DNA of 64,000 bases from Neorhizobium tomejilense (GTDB taxonomy: Bacteria > Pseudomonadota > Alphaproteobacteria > Rhizobiales > Rhizobiaceae). Numbering within the stretch: position 1 is the stretch's first letter; each line of letters starts with the position of its first letter. The stretch covers positions 62,001 to 126,000 of the forward strand of contig PVBG01000008.1 in NCBI GenBank assembly GCA_002968845.1, written 5' to 3'. The notes beneath the pieces are model-generated. The model saw nothing but the letters and a program-made list of their open reading frames with translations. It ran no database searches and had not been told where the DNA came from. Position numbers and translations under genes: made by a program. Shown here piece after piece: positions 53,620 to 62,047 of the stretch.

Positions 53620-55053
53620 ATGACGACAGGCAATTCCAATCTCCCGCTCGTTTGGGATTTCATCGACCGCAAAAAAGAGGTCTTCACGGAACTCGCGGAC
53701 CGCGTCTGGGAGACGCCGGAAACCTGCTACATGGAGACGCTTTCGGCTGCCGCGCATCGCGAGATGCTGGAGGCGCAAGGCTTCAAGATCACCGAGAACG
53801 TCGCCGGCATTCCGACCGCACTGATCGGCGAGGCGGGCGAAGGTGGTCCGGTGATCGCCTTCCTCGGCGAATACGATGCGCTGGCCGGCCTCAGCCAGAA
53901 GGCCGGCGTCACCCGGCATGACCCGACGATCCCAGGCGCCAACGGCCATGGCTGCGGCCACAATCTTCTCGGTTCCGCATCGCTGCTGGCCGCGACCGCG
54001 CTGAAGGATTGGCTCGAAAAGACCGGCACGCCCGGCCGCGTGCGTTATTACGGCTGCCCGGCGGAAGAGGGCGGTGCCGCCAAGGCATTCATGGTGCGGG
54101 CCGGCGCCTTCGAGGATGTCGACATCGCGATCAGCTGGCATCCGAGCAATTTCGCCGGCGTGCAGCGGGAAACCTCGCTTGCCAACTGCCGGATCGACTT
54201 CACCTTCACGGGCCGCGCCGCGCATGCGTCGGCCGTGCCGGAACTTGGCCGCAGTGCGCTCGATGCCGTCGAACTGATGAGCGTCGGTGTCAATTATATG
54301 CGCGAGCACATGCCGTCCGAAAGCCGCATCCACTATGCGGTCCTGGACAGCGGCGGCATCTCGCCGAACGTCGTGCAGGCGCATGCCAAGGTGCGCTACG
54401 TCGTCCGCTCCGCGGATCTGCCCGGCCTTTTCACGCTGATCGAACGGGTCAAGAAGGTCGCCGAAGGTGCGGCGCTGATGACCGAGACCAAGGTCGAGAG
54501 CACGATCCTGGCCGGCGTTTCCAATCTCGTCGTCAATACGCCGCTGATGGACGTCATGCAGGACATCTGGGACAGCATGGGCCCGCCACCGTTCGACGCC
54601 GCGGATATCGAGTTTGCCGAACAGATCCGTGCCACGCTGACGCCGGAAGACATTGCGGCGAGCTGGAACCAGGAGCGCCTGGAACAGCGGGATATTCCGC
54701 TTGCCGACTTCATCCTGCCGGCGCACACCGAAAACCGCCAGATGGGCGGTTCGACGGATGTGGGCGATGTCAGCTGGGTCGTGCCGACCGTGCAGGCCTA
54801 TGGCGCGACGCTTGCCGTCGGCACCCAGCTTCATACCTGGCAGGTGGTGGCGCAGGGCAAGAGCCCGCTTGCCCACAAGGGCATGGTTTCCGTCGCCAAG
54901 GCGATGGCCGCGACCGGGCTGGCCGCCATGACAAGCGATCAGCTCCGCGAGGCGGCCTGGGCCGATCTCAAGAAGCGACGCAAGGGACAGGACTACAAGA
55001 GTCCCATTCCGGCCGGCGCCGAACCTCCGGTCGCGGCAATGACGCTGAAATGA
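53620..55053 (+). CDS. M20 family amidohydrolase, AbgB-like
   Basis: A 477-residue metallopeptidase-fold hydrolase, the size of AbgB (p-aminobenzoyl-glutamate hydrolase subunit B, about 481). Metal and catalytic segments are GEYDALAGLSQ, GANGHGCGHNLLGSA (His ligands), CPAEEGGAAKAF (catalytic Glu) and AISWHPSNF. The dimerisation domain is in the middle. AbgB normally works with AbgA, but none is encoded nearby, so a different N-acyl or amide substrate is possible. It lies divergent to dppA, so it could process imported peptides or acyl amino acids. Confidence 0.85.
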   Translation: MTTGNSNLPLVWDFIDRKKEVFTELADRVWETPETCYMETLSAAAHREMLEAQGFKITENVAGIPTALIGEAGEGGPVIAFLGEYDALAGLSQKAGVTRHDPTIPGANGHGCGHNLLGSASLLAATALKDWLEKTGTPGRVRYYGCPAEEGGAAKAFMVRAGAFEDVDIAISWHPSNFAGVQRETSLANCRIDFTFTGRAAHASAVPELGRSALDAVELMSVGVNYMREHMPSESRIHYAVLDSGGISPNVVQAHAKVRYVVRSADLPGLFTLIERVKKVAEGAALMTETKVESTILAGVSNLVVNTPLMDVMQDIWDSMGPPPFDAADIEFAEQIRATLTPEDIAASWNQERLEQRDIPLADFILPAHTENRQMGGSTDVGDVSWVVPTVQAYGATLAVGTQLHTWQVVAQGKSPLAHKGMVSVAKAMAATGLAAMTSDQLREAAWADLKKRRKGQDYKSPIPAGAEPPVAAMTLK

Positions 55054-55186
55054 CCAAATAAACTGATCGACGCGTCAACTATTTTGAACGGTCGGCCTCT
55101 CTGAAAACGGCGATTTGGGCTGTCCAATATCGCCGTTTCCGCCTATGAAATTTATGCGCCGTTGCGTGTCTCACAGGAGGTCCGTC

Positions 55187-56542
55187 GTGACTATTCAGCC
55201 CAATTCCATCGAAGCCCGGGACAAGGCTTACCAGCTTCACTCCTACACCAATGCCCGCGCGCTGGAGCGTGACGGATCGCTGGTGATCGACCACGGCGAG
55301 GGCATCTATGTCTACGACGTGAACGGCAACAAATATATCGAAGGCATGGCCGGTCTCTGGAGCGTCGGCGTCGGTTTCGGCGAAAGCCGGCTCGTCGAAG
55401 CGGCCGCCAGGCAGATGGCGAAGCTCCCCTATTACCATACCTTTACGCTCCGCAGTCACGGTCCGTCGATCGATCTTGCCGAAAAGCTGATCCAGATGGC
55501 GCCGGTGCCGATGTCGAAGGCCTATTTCACCAATTCCGGTTCCGAGGCCAACGACACCGCCATGAAGATGGTCTGGTATCGCTCGAACGCGCTCGGCAAG
55601 CCGGAAAAGAAGAAGATCATTTCGCGCATCAAGGGCTATCATGGCGTCACGATCGCCAGCGCCAGCCTGACCGGCCTGCCGAACAACCACCGCTCCTTCG
55701 ACCTGCCGCTCGCCGGCGTCTTCCACACGACCTGCCCGCATTACCGCGCCTTCAAACAGGAAAACGAGACGGAGGCAGCCTTCGTCGAGCGCTGCGCCAA
55801 GGACCTCGAAGACCTGATCCTCAGGGAAGGCCCGGAAACCGTCGCCGCCTTTATCGGCGAGCCGGTCATGGGGGCGGGCGGCGTCATCGTTCCGCCGGCC
55901 GGTTACTGGGATGCGATCCAGAAGGTGCTCCGGAAATACGATATCCTGCTGATCGCCGACGAAGTGATCTGCGGTTTCGGGCGCACCGGTGAGATGTTCG
56001 GCACCACGACCTATTCCCTGCAGCCGGACATCATGACGCTGTCGAAGCAGATTTCGTCGTCCTACCAGCCGATCTCGGCGCTGCTGATCAACGAGAACGT
56101 CTACGGACCGCTTGCCGATGAATCGGCGAAGATCGGCACGTTCGGCCATGGGGTGACCGCGGCCGGCCACCCGGTCGCTGCGGCGGTCGCGCTGGAAAAC
56201 CTGGCGATCATCGAAGAGCGTGACCTCGTCGGCAATGTCCGGGCGCTTGCACCGAAATTCCAGAGCCGGTTGAAGGCGCTGGAAAGCCACCCGCTGGCGA
56301 TCGAAGCACGCGGCGTCGGCCTGATCGGCGCCTTGGAGCTGAAGCCACGCGACGGGTTCGCTGCCGGCCAGCTCGGTCCCAAGCTGCTGGCGATCCTGCT
56401 TGAAAAGGGCCTGATCTCACGGGCGATCGGCGACTCGCTGGCGCTCTGCCCGCCGATGATCATCAACGAGCAACAGATCGACACGATCTTCGACACGTTC
56501 GAAGCTTCGCTCGAGGTCTTCGAGAAGCAGCTCGCCGCCTGA
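55187..56542 (+). CDS. Class III aminotransferase (omega-transaminase)
   Basis: A 451-residue PLP enzyme. The GTG at 55187, six bases after AGGAGG, gives a normal start (TIQPNSIEARDK). Class III landmarks include YIEGMAGLWSVGVGFG, the substrate/PLP region FTNSGSEANDTAMK, LLIADEVICGFGRTGEMFG (PLP Asp) and the Schiff-base Lys in TLSKQISSSYQP. Close types transfer amino groups from beta-alanine, putrescine or aromatic amines to pyruvate. Co-orientation with the M20 gene suggests amide cleavage followed by deamination, but this is inference. Confidence 0.9.
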   Translation: MTIQPNSIEARDKAYQLHSYTNARALERDGSLVIDHGEGIYVYDVNGNKYIEGMAGLWSVGVGFGESRLVEAAARQMAKLPYYHTFTLRSHGPSIDLAEKLIQMAPVPMSKAYFTNSGSEANDTAMKMVWYRSNALGKPEKKKIISRIKGYHGVTIASASLTGLPNNHRSFDLPLAGVFHTTCPHYRAFKQENETEAAFVERCAKDLEDLILREGPETVAAFIGEPVMGAGGVIVPPAGYWDAIQKVLRKYDILLIADEVICGFGRTGEMFGTTTYSLQPDIMTLSKQISSSYQPISALLINENVYGPLADESAKIGTFGHGVTAAGHPVAAAVALENLAIIEERDLVGNVRALAPKFQSRLKALESHPLAIEARGVGLIGALELKPRDGFAAGQLGPKLLAILLEKGLISRAIGDSLALCPPMIINEQQIDTIFDTFEASLEVFEKQLAA

Positions 56543-56549
56543 TACCTGC

Positions 56550-56581
56550 CGGAGCCGCGCTAACCTATTGGTGCGGCTCCG
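56550..56581 (+). terminator. Hairpin after the aminotransferase gene
   Basis: CGGAGCCGC and GCGGCTCCG form a 9-bp stem with a 14-base loop eight bases after the stop codon. No U tract follows, so it may stop transcription only partly. Confidence 0.5.
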
Positions 56582-56617
56582 ATTGCGATTGCGCGAAGCG
56601 CGCCTATATTGCTCGCC

Positions 56618-58078
56618 ATGCTCGATCTCATCGAACCCTACTGGCCGCATATCCTCTTCGTTTTGTCGGTCCTGATGGGGGCCGCAGCTGCGATTCACGC
56701 AGCGATGACCAAGGAAGAAGTCCGCTCGGCGATCGGCTGGGTCGGCGTCATCGTTCTGTCTCCGATCGTCGGCGCGCTGCTTTACCTAGTCGCCGGTATA
56801 AACCGCATCCGACGTTCGGTGATCAGCGATCGCCGCGCGCTGCTGCAGGGAGAAATCCGCGCCCATGTGGTTTCCTATGACGCGACGAACAACCTGATCA
56901 TCGAGGATTTCGGACACCGCTTCCGGGCGATGAAGACGCTCGGCGACCGGGTGACGCGCCACCGGCTGACGACCGGCAATACGATCGTCGCGCTCGATAC
57001 CGGCGACGAAGCCTATGGGGCGATGTTGAAGGCGATCGCCAAGGCGAAACGCAGCCTCATTCTCGAGACCTATATCTTCGACCGGGACAGGATCGGCATC
57101 CGGTTCGCGGAAGTCCTGATTGCCGCGGTCAAGCGCGGCGTCGAGGTGCGCGTGCTGATCGATGCGGTCGGCGCCCGATATTCGGTTCCGAGCGTGCTCG
57201 GCATGCTGAGAGACGGGGGTGTCACCGCCGATGTCTTCAACGGCAACGTCATCATGGGGCTGCGGCTGCCTTATGCGAACCTGCGCACCCACCGGAAGAT
57301 CCTGGTCATCGACGGCCGGGTGGCGTTTACCGGCGGCATGAACATCCGGGAAGGGTTTTCGAGCGAATTCAGTGGCAACAAATGTTCATTCGACACCCAT
57401 TTCAAGGTAACCGGGCCGGTTGTCGCCGACCTGTTTGCAATTGCCGCCGCCGATTGGCGATATGCCGCCGACGAGGCGTTGGAGGGCGCGGCTTGGGCGC
57501 TGCAGGCGCCGGAGACGGAGGCCGGTTCGCCGGTCATCATGCGCGCCGTTTCTTCCGGACCCGACCGGAGCGTCGAGACGAACCACAAGATGCTGATGGG
57601 CGCGTTTTCCGTGGCGCGCTCCTCGATCCGCATCGTGTCGCCCTATTTCCTGCCGGACCGCGAACTGATCACCGCGCTCGTCACGGCTGCCCGGCGCGGG
57701 GTGGAGGTCGATATCGTCGTGCCGACCGCCAACAATCTCGTTCTGGTCGATCGGGCGATGACCGCCCAGTTCGATCAGATGCTGAAGAACTATTGCCGGA
57801 TCTGGCGGGCATCCGGCCCGTTCAACCACTCCAAGCTTCTGGTGATCGATGGGCGCTGGGCCTATGTCGGTTCCTCGAACCTCGATCCGCGATCGCTCCG
57901 GCTCAATTTCGAGGTCGATCTCGAAGTCCTGGACTGCCCTTTCGCGGAAGCTTTGGAACGAAGGATAGACCTGGCCATTTCTTCCGCAACCGAAGTGACG
58001 CTCGATGGGTTGATGGCAAGGCCCTTCCTCGTGCGCCTCATCGAACGCGTGTTCTGGCTCGGATCGCCCTATCTCTAG
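56618..58078 (+). CDS. cls: Cardiolipin synthase (PLD family)
   Basis: A 486-residue membrane phospholipase-D-type enzyme that joins two phosphatidylglycerols into cardiolipin. Two N-terminal hydrophobic helices (ILFVLSVLMGAAAAI; AIGWVGVIVLSPIVGALLYL) are followed by two HKD motifs, HRKILVIDGRVAFTGG near 225-240 and HSKLLVIDGRWAYVGSSN near 405-422. I take the ATG at 56618 over the TTG at 56609. It is followed closely by an EEP-family hydrolase gene. Confidence 0.92.
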   Translation: MLDLIEPYWPHILFVLSVLMGAAAAIHAAMTKEEVRSAIGWVGVIVLSPIVGALLYLVAGINRIRRSVISDRRALLQGEIRAHVVSYDATNNLIIEDFGHRFRAMKTLGDRVTRHRLTTGNTIVALDTGDEAYGAMLKAIAKAKRSLILETYIFDRDRIGIRFAEVLIAAVKRGVEVRVLIDAVGARYSVPSVLGMLRDGGVTADVFNGNVIMGLRLPYANLRTHRKILVIDGRVAFTGGMNIREGFSSEFSGNKCSFDTHFKVTGPVVADLFAIAAADWRYAADEALEGAAWALQAPETEAGSPVIMRAVSSGPDRSVETNHKMLMGAFSVARSSIRIVSPYFLPDRELITALVTAARRGVEVDIVVPTANNLVLVDRAMTAQFDQMLKNYCRIWRASGPFNHSKLLVIDGRWAYVGSSNLDPRSLRLNFEVDLEVLDCPFAEALERRIDLAISSATEVTLDGLMARPFLVRLIERVFWLGSPYL

Positions 58079-58141
58079 TTGCTGGATAGATGGGCCGCTT
58101 GCCCTATAAATTTCATTGATCGGCGAATAGTCAAAAGAACC

Positions 58142-58972
58142 ATGCGGGAAAAACGTCCCAATCTTCCAAAAAGCATTCTGGCTTCCATCCGGGCTCGAAG
58201 GAACCGCGGCGCTGGAACGCATGAGGGGCGCGAACGCGGTCACGGCATGCTGATCGCCTCCTACAACGTTCACAAATGCGTGGGTATTGACGGCAGGTTC
58301 GATCCCGCCCGCACCAGCCACGTGATCCGCGAGATCGGCGCCGATGTGATCGCGCTGCAGGAAGCGGATTCCCGGTTCGGCGAGCGGCGCGGTCTGCTCG
58401 ACCTTGCGTGGATGGAGCGGGAGACGGGGCTTTTCCCGGTGCCGGTTTCCGGTGTCGCCAAGGCGCATGGCTGGCATGGCAATGTGATCCTCTTTCGCGA
58501 AGGCCTGGTGCGCGACGTTCATCAGGTCAAGCTGCCGGGGCTCGAGCCGCGCGGTGCCTTGATCACCGAACTGGAGCTCAAGGACGGCAGCGCATTTCGG
58601 ATCATCGCCGCTCATCTCGGACTGCTCAACCGTTCGCGTCAGCAGCAGGCCCGCATGATCCTCGACATTCTGCGTTCGCGTGACGAGCAGCCGACCGTGC
58701 TCATGGGCGACCTCAACGAATGGCGGCTTGGCGACCGCTCCTCCCTGAACACGCTTGCGACCGTCTTCGGTCTCCCGGCTGCGGTGCCGAGCTTCCCATC
58801 GCGCCTGCCGGTGCTGGCGCTCGATCGCATTATGGCGAACCAGCCCGGGCTGATCGATGCCGTCGAAACTCATGACAGCCCGCTTGCGCGGCTTGCATCC
58901 GACCACCTGCCCATCAAGGCGGTGGTGAAGCTCGGTTCCCTGCCGTTGTCCCAAGGAGCGGAAGCCGGCTGA
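58142..58972 (+). CDS. Endonuclease/exonuclease/phosphatase family protein
   Basis: A 276-residue EEP (DNase I-like) fold protein. Motifs are IASYNVHKC (Asn), VIALQEAD (catalytic Glu), FRIIAAHLGL, VLMGDLNEW (Asp/Asn) and ASDHLPIKA (Asp-His). The first 40 residues are basic and precede the fold. Substrates in this fold range from DNA to phosphoinositides or phospholipids. Its position 64 bases behind cardiolipin synthase is shared in many proteobacteria and hints at a membrane-lipid link. The start codon is uncertain. Confidence 0.85.
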   Translation: MREKRPNLPKSILASIRARRNRGAGTHEGRERGHGMLIASYNVHKCVGIDGRFDPARTSHVIREIGADVIALQEADSRFGERRGLLDLAWMERETGLFPVPVSGVAKAHGWHGNVILFREGLVRDVHQVKLPGLEPRGALITELELKDGSAFRIIAAHLGLLNRSRQQQARMILDILRSRDEQPTVLMGDLNEWRLGDRSSLNTLATVFGLPAAVPSFPSRLPVLALDRIMANQPGLIDAVETHDSPLARLASDHLPIKAVVKLGSLPLSQGAEAG

Positions 58973-59058
58973 ACCGACCCTTTCCGGTCTTTACCGAAAT
59001 GGAAACCGCCGATAGGTTTGCGGCCTCACCGCCTCGCCCTCCGAACGGAATTTCCCGC

Positions 59059-60033
59059 ATGACCGATATTGCCATGATCGAAGCCGCCCGTGCCCGTCTC
59101 GACGGCCACGCACGCCGCACCCCGCTTTTGTCCTCGCCCTTCCTTGACGACATCGCCGGGCGGCGCATCTTCGTGAAGCCGGAATGCCTGCAGCACACCG
59201 GTTCGTTCAAGTTTCGCGGCGCCTGGTCGGCGATCTCGGCGCTGTCGCCCGACGTCCGGGCCAAGGGCGTGATCGCCTTCTCCTCGGGCAACCATGCCCA
59301 GGGCGTGGCGCTGGCGGCCAGGATGCACGGCATTCCGAGCGTGATCATCATGCCGTCCGATGCGCCGCGCATCAAGATCGAGAATACCCGCGCCTATGGC
59401 GCCGACGTCGTGCTCTATGACCGCCTCAACGAGGATCGCGATGTGATCGGCGCGCGGCTGTCGCAGGAGCGCGGCCTGACGTTGATCAAGCCGTTCGACG
59501 AGCCGCTGGTGATTGCCGGCCAGGGTACGACCGGGCTCGAAATCGCCGAACAGGCCAGGGAGGAAGGCATCGAGAAGGCCGACGTGCTGGTGCCGACGGG
59601 CGGCGGCGGCTTCATTTCCGGCGTCGCGCTGGCCTTGAACGCCAAGGCGCCGGGGTTTGTCGTCCACCCCTGCGAGCCGCAAGGCTTCGACGACGTGACG
59701 CGGTCGCTGGTCTCGGGACAGATCGAGCGCAATGCGACCCAAGGCGGTTCGCTTTGCGATGCGATCGTCACGCCGCAGCCGGGCAATATCACCTTCCCGA
59801 TCATGTCGCGGCTTTGCGGCGCGGGTCTCGTGGTGACCGACGACGAAGCGTTGCATGCGGTGGCGCTTGCCTTCAGCCGGCTGAAGATCGTCGTGGAACC
59901 GGGTGGCGCGGTGGCATTGGCGGCCGCTCTTTTCCATGGCGAGACGCTGGGCGATACCGTGATTGCCGTCTGCTCGGGCGGCAATATCGACCCGGATATC
60001 TTCCGTTTGGCGCTGGATCGTTTCGGCGCCTGA
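59059..60033 (+). CDS. Threonine/serine dehydratase-like PLP enzyme
   Basis: A 324-residue fold-type II PLP enzyme. Motifs are SFKFRGAWSA with Schiff-base Lys51, SSGNHAQGVALAA (substrate-binding loop), PTGGGGFISGVALAL (phosphate-binding glycine loop) and CSGGNIDPDIF. It has no C-terminal ACT regulatory domain, so it is a catabolic-type threonine ammonia-lyase or serine racemase relative rather than the biosynthetic IlvA. The ATG at 59059 (MTDIAMIEAARARL) is the natural start. Confidence 0.88.
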   Translation: MTDIAMIEAARARLDGHARRTPLLSSPFLDDIAGRRIFVKPECLQHTGSFKFRGAWSAISALSPDVRAKGVIAFSSGNHAQGVALAARMHGIPSVIIMPSDAPRIKIENTRAYGADVVLYDRLNEDRDVIGARLSQERGLTLIKPFDEPLVIAGQGTTGLEIAEQAREEGIEKADVLVPTGGGGFISGVALALNAKAPGFVVHPCEPQGFDDVTRSLVSGQIERNATQGGSLCDAIVTPQPGNITFPIMSRLCGAGLVVTDDEALHAVALAFSRLKIVVEPGGAVALAAALFHGETLGDTVIAVCSGGNIDPDIFRLALDRFGA

Positions 60034-60213
60034 GGGGCTCGCAAGAGGCCTGGGTATAATAAACCGTTAAACACCCGGAAGGGCCGTTAAGAAAAAAGGA
60101 TTTTCTACGGAACTGGTGGCAGCTTGGAACATTATCTCTATCGGCTTGGTAGAGATAAGCTAGGATAGGTTTAACGTCCGAAAAGGGCGAAAGCAGAACC
60201 CGGGAGACATCCA

Positions 60214-60351
60214 ATGCGTCATATTGAGCATCAGACACGGTCTTTCGCAAACCGCGGTATCGCGGGCAAATGGCAGTGGGCGGCGAATACCGCCCTGGTG
60301 ACGGCAGCCTTCATCTTCGTCGGCGCCGTGACACTCGGCCTTTTCCCCTGA
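60214..60351 (+). CDS. Small single-pass membrane protein (45 residues)
   Basis: A 45-residue open frame with GGGAG 7 bases before its ATG. The N-terminal half is polar and basic (MRHIEHQTRSFANRG). The C-terminal half is one hydrophobic helix (ALVTAAFIFVGAVTLGLF) ending at the stop. It is followed 49 bases later by a strong terminator, which fits an independent short transcript. I do not recognise a family. Coding status is supported by the ribosome-binding site, the composition and the terminator. Confidence 0.65.
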   Translation: MRHIEHQTRSFANRGIAGKWQWAANTALVTAAFIFVGAVTLGLFP

Positions 60352-60400
60352 GGCCTTCGGGCTTCGCCTTTTGAAATTCGGGCTTGGTCCCCCAAGACCG

Positions 60401-60438
60401 AAAACACCTCCCGCGCTTCGCCGCCCGGGAGGTGTTTT
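60401..60438. terminator. Strong bidirectional terminator
   Basis: AAAACACCTCCCG and CGGGAGGTGTTTT form a perfect 13-bp stem with a 12-base loop. The arms end in A-rich and T-rich runs, so it works in both directions. It separates the small membrane-protein gene from the convergent M20 gene. Confidence 0.92.
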
Positions 60439-60449
60439 CGTTTAAGGGC

Positions 60450-61613
60450 CTATTTCGCCGGGAGATAGGCTTCGGCAAGCTCCACCCAGAAGCTCGTCCC
60501 GATCGGCAGTGCGTCGTCGTTGAAGTCGAAACGCGGGTGGTGCAGCGGCGGATCGTTGTCGGTGCGCTTGGTGCCGAGCAGGAAATAGGTGCCCGGCCGC
60601 TCCGCCAGCATATAGGCGAAATCCTCGGCGCCCATGGACGGGCGGGGCAGGTCGACGACCTTGTCCTCGCCGACGACACGACGGGCGAGATCGCGGACGA
60701 AATCCGTTTCCGCCTTGTGGTTGACGGTCGCCTCGTAACCGCGCTTGTAATCGAGCGTGACGCTCATGCCGTAGCTGGCGGCCTGGCCTTCGGCGACCAT
60801 CCGGATGCGCCTTTCGAGCTCGTTGCGGACGTCCGGGTCGAAGGAGCGGATGGTGAGCAGCATTTCCGCCCGCTCGGGAATGACGTTGCTCGCCATGCCG
60901 GCATGGAAGGCGCCGACGGTGATCACCATCTGGTCGAGCGGGTGGATGTTGCGCGAGGCGATCGTCTGCAGCGCCATGATGATGCTCGCGCCGCAGACGA
61001 TCGGATCCGACGTATCCTGCGGCTCGGCGCCGTGGCCGCCGTGGCCATTGACCGTGATGCGGCATTCGTCGACCGCCGCCATCATCGGACCTTCCTTGAC
61101 GCCGATCTGGCCAAAGGCGAGGCTGGGATCGTTATGCAGGCCGAACACGGCATCGCATGGAAAGCGCTCGAAGAGGCCATCCTCGATCATCAGTCTCGCG
61201 CCGCCGAAATTCTCCTCCGCCGGCTGGAAGATCAGATGGATCGTGCCGTCGAAATTCTTCCTCTCGGCAAGGATTTTAGCGGCACCCAGCAGCATCGCGG
61301 TGTGGCCGTCGTGGCCGCAGGCATGCATCAGGCCTTTGTTCCTGCTGGCATACTCGGCGCCGGTCTCTTCCTCGATCGGCAGTGCGTCCATATCGGCACG
61401 GATGCCGATCGACCGGCCGCCGGTGCCGTTCTTCAACGTGGCGACAACGCCTGTCCTGCCGAGGCCGCGGGTGACTTCATATCCGAGGTCCGTGAGCTGC
61501 CTGGCGACGAAATCGGATGTGTTGAACTCCGACAGGCCGAGTTCCGGATATTGATGAAGGTAACGGCGGGTGGCCACCACGTCGGCCATGTCATTGGAAA
61601 ACTGGATCGTCAT
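60450..61613 (-). CDS. M20 family amidohydrolase (hippurate/N-acyl amino acid hydrolase-like)
   Basis: A 387-residue M20D-type metallo-amidohydrolase. The metal ligands lie in HACGHDGHTAMLLGAAK (about 97-113) and QPAEENFGGARLMI (Glu pair, about 130-143), with GLHNDPS and GAEDFAYML further on. Family members hydrolyse N-acetyl, N-benzoyl or indole-acyl amino acids. It stands alone, with its 3' end at the strong terminator. It is not closely similar to the AbgB-like M20 protein at 53620. Confidence 0.9.
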   Translation of the reverse strand: MTIQFSNDMADVVATRRYLHQYPELGLSEFNTSDFVARQLTDLGYEVTRGLGRTGVVATLKNGTGGRSIGIRADMDALPIEEETGAEYASRNKGLMHACGHDGHTAMLLGAAKILAERKNFDGTIHLIFQPAEENFGGARLMIEDGLFERFPCDAVFGLHNDPSLAFGQIGVKEGPMMAAVDECRITVNGHGGHGAEPQDTSDPIVCGASIIMALQTIASRNIHPLDQMVITVGAFHAGMASNVIPERAEMLLTIRSFDPDVRNELERRIRMVAEGQAASYGMSVTLDYKRGYEATVNHKAETDFVRDLARRVVGEDKVVDLPRPSMGAEDFAYMLAERPGTYFLLGTKRTDNDPPLHHPRFDFNDDALPIGTSFWVELAEAYLPAK

Positions 61614-62047
61614 TGCTCAAAACACCGAAAGTTCGATTGGATTGGTTGCGGGGCACGACGAGATCGCCCTTGTGTCACGAGATGAATAGCAGCGCGGCCC
61701 TTGGAAGGTAACCCTCGGTGTTAAATTTTGCTCGGTTGGGTTGCCGCAAGACGTTCTGGCGCGCCTGTTGCGCAAGTGCGGAATTCCTCGAATTATCAAG
61801 GGCCTGCTTCCGTTCAGGTTTCATTCAGGCTAGGCTCGATAGAGCCGGAATATGTGTCAATCCGCAGGAAGTGAGCAATAGATTCCAGTCAGTCATTTGC
61901 AATATCCGGACTGCTCTCTATTTCCCATCCTCGCGGGCTTGCATCCTGCCGGTCACCATAATCCAAATGATGACTGGCGCTTCCGATGCAGGCCGAGTAA
62001 GGCGAGGCCGACAAACCCCTCAGAGTTTTCAGCAGAAGCCCGTATCC
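61614..62047. other. Upstream region of ndvB
   Basis: These 434 bases separate the leftward M20 gene from the rightward glucan synthase gene and must hold both promoters. I see no clear operator, hairpin or small gene. The ribosome-binding site before ndvB is weak (GCAGAAGCC). Confidence 0.45.
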
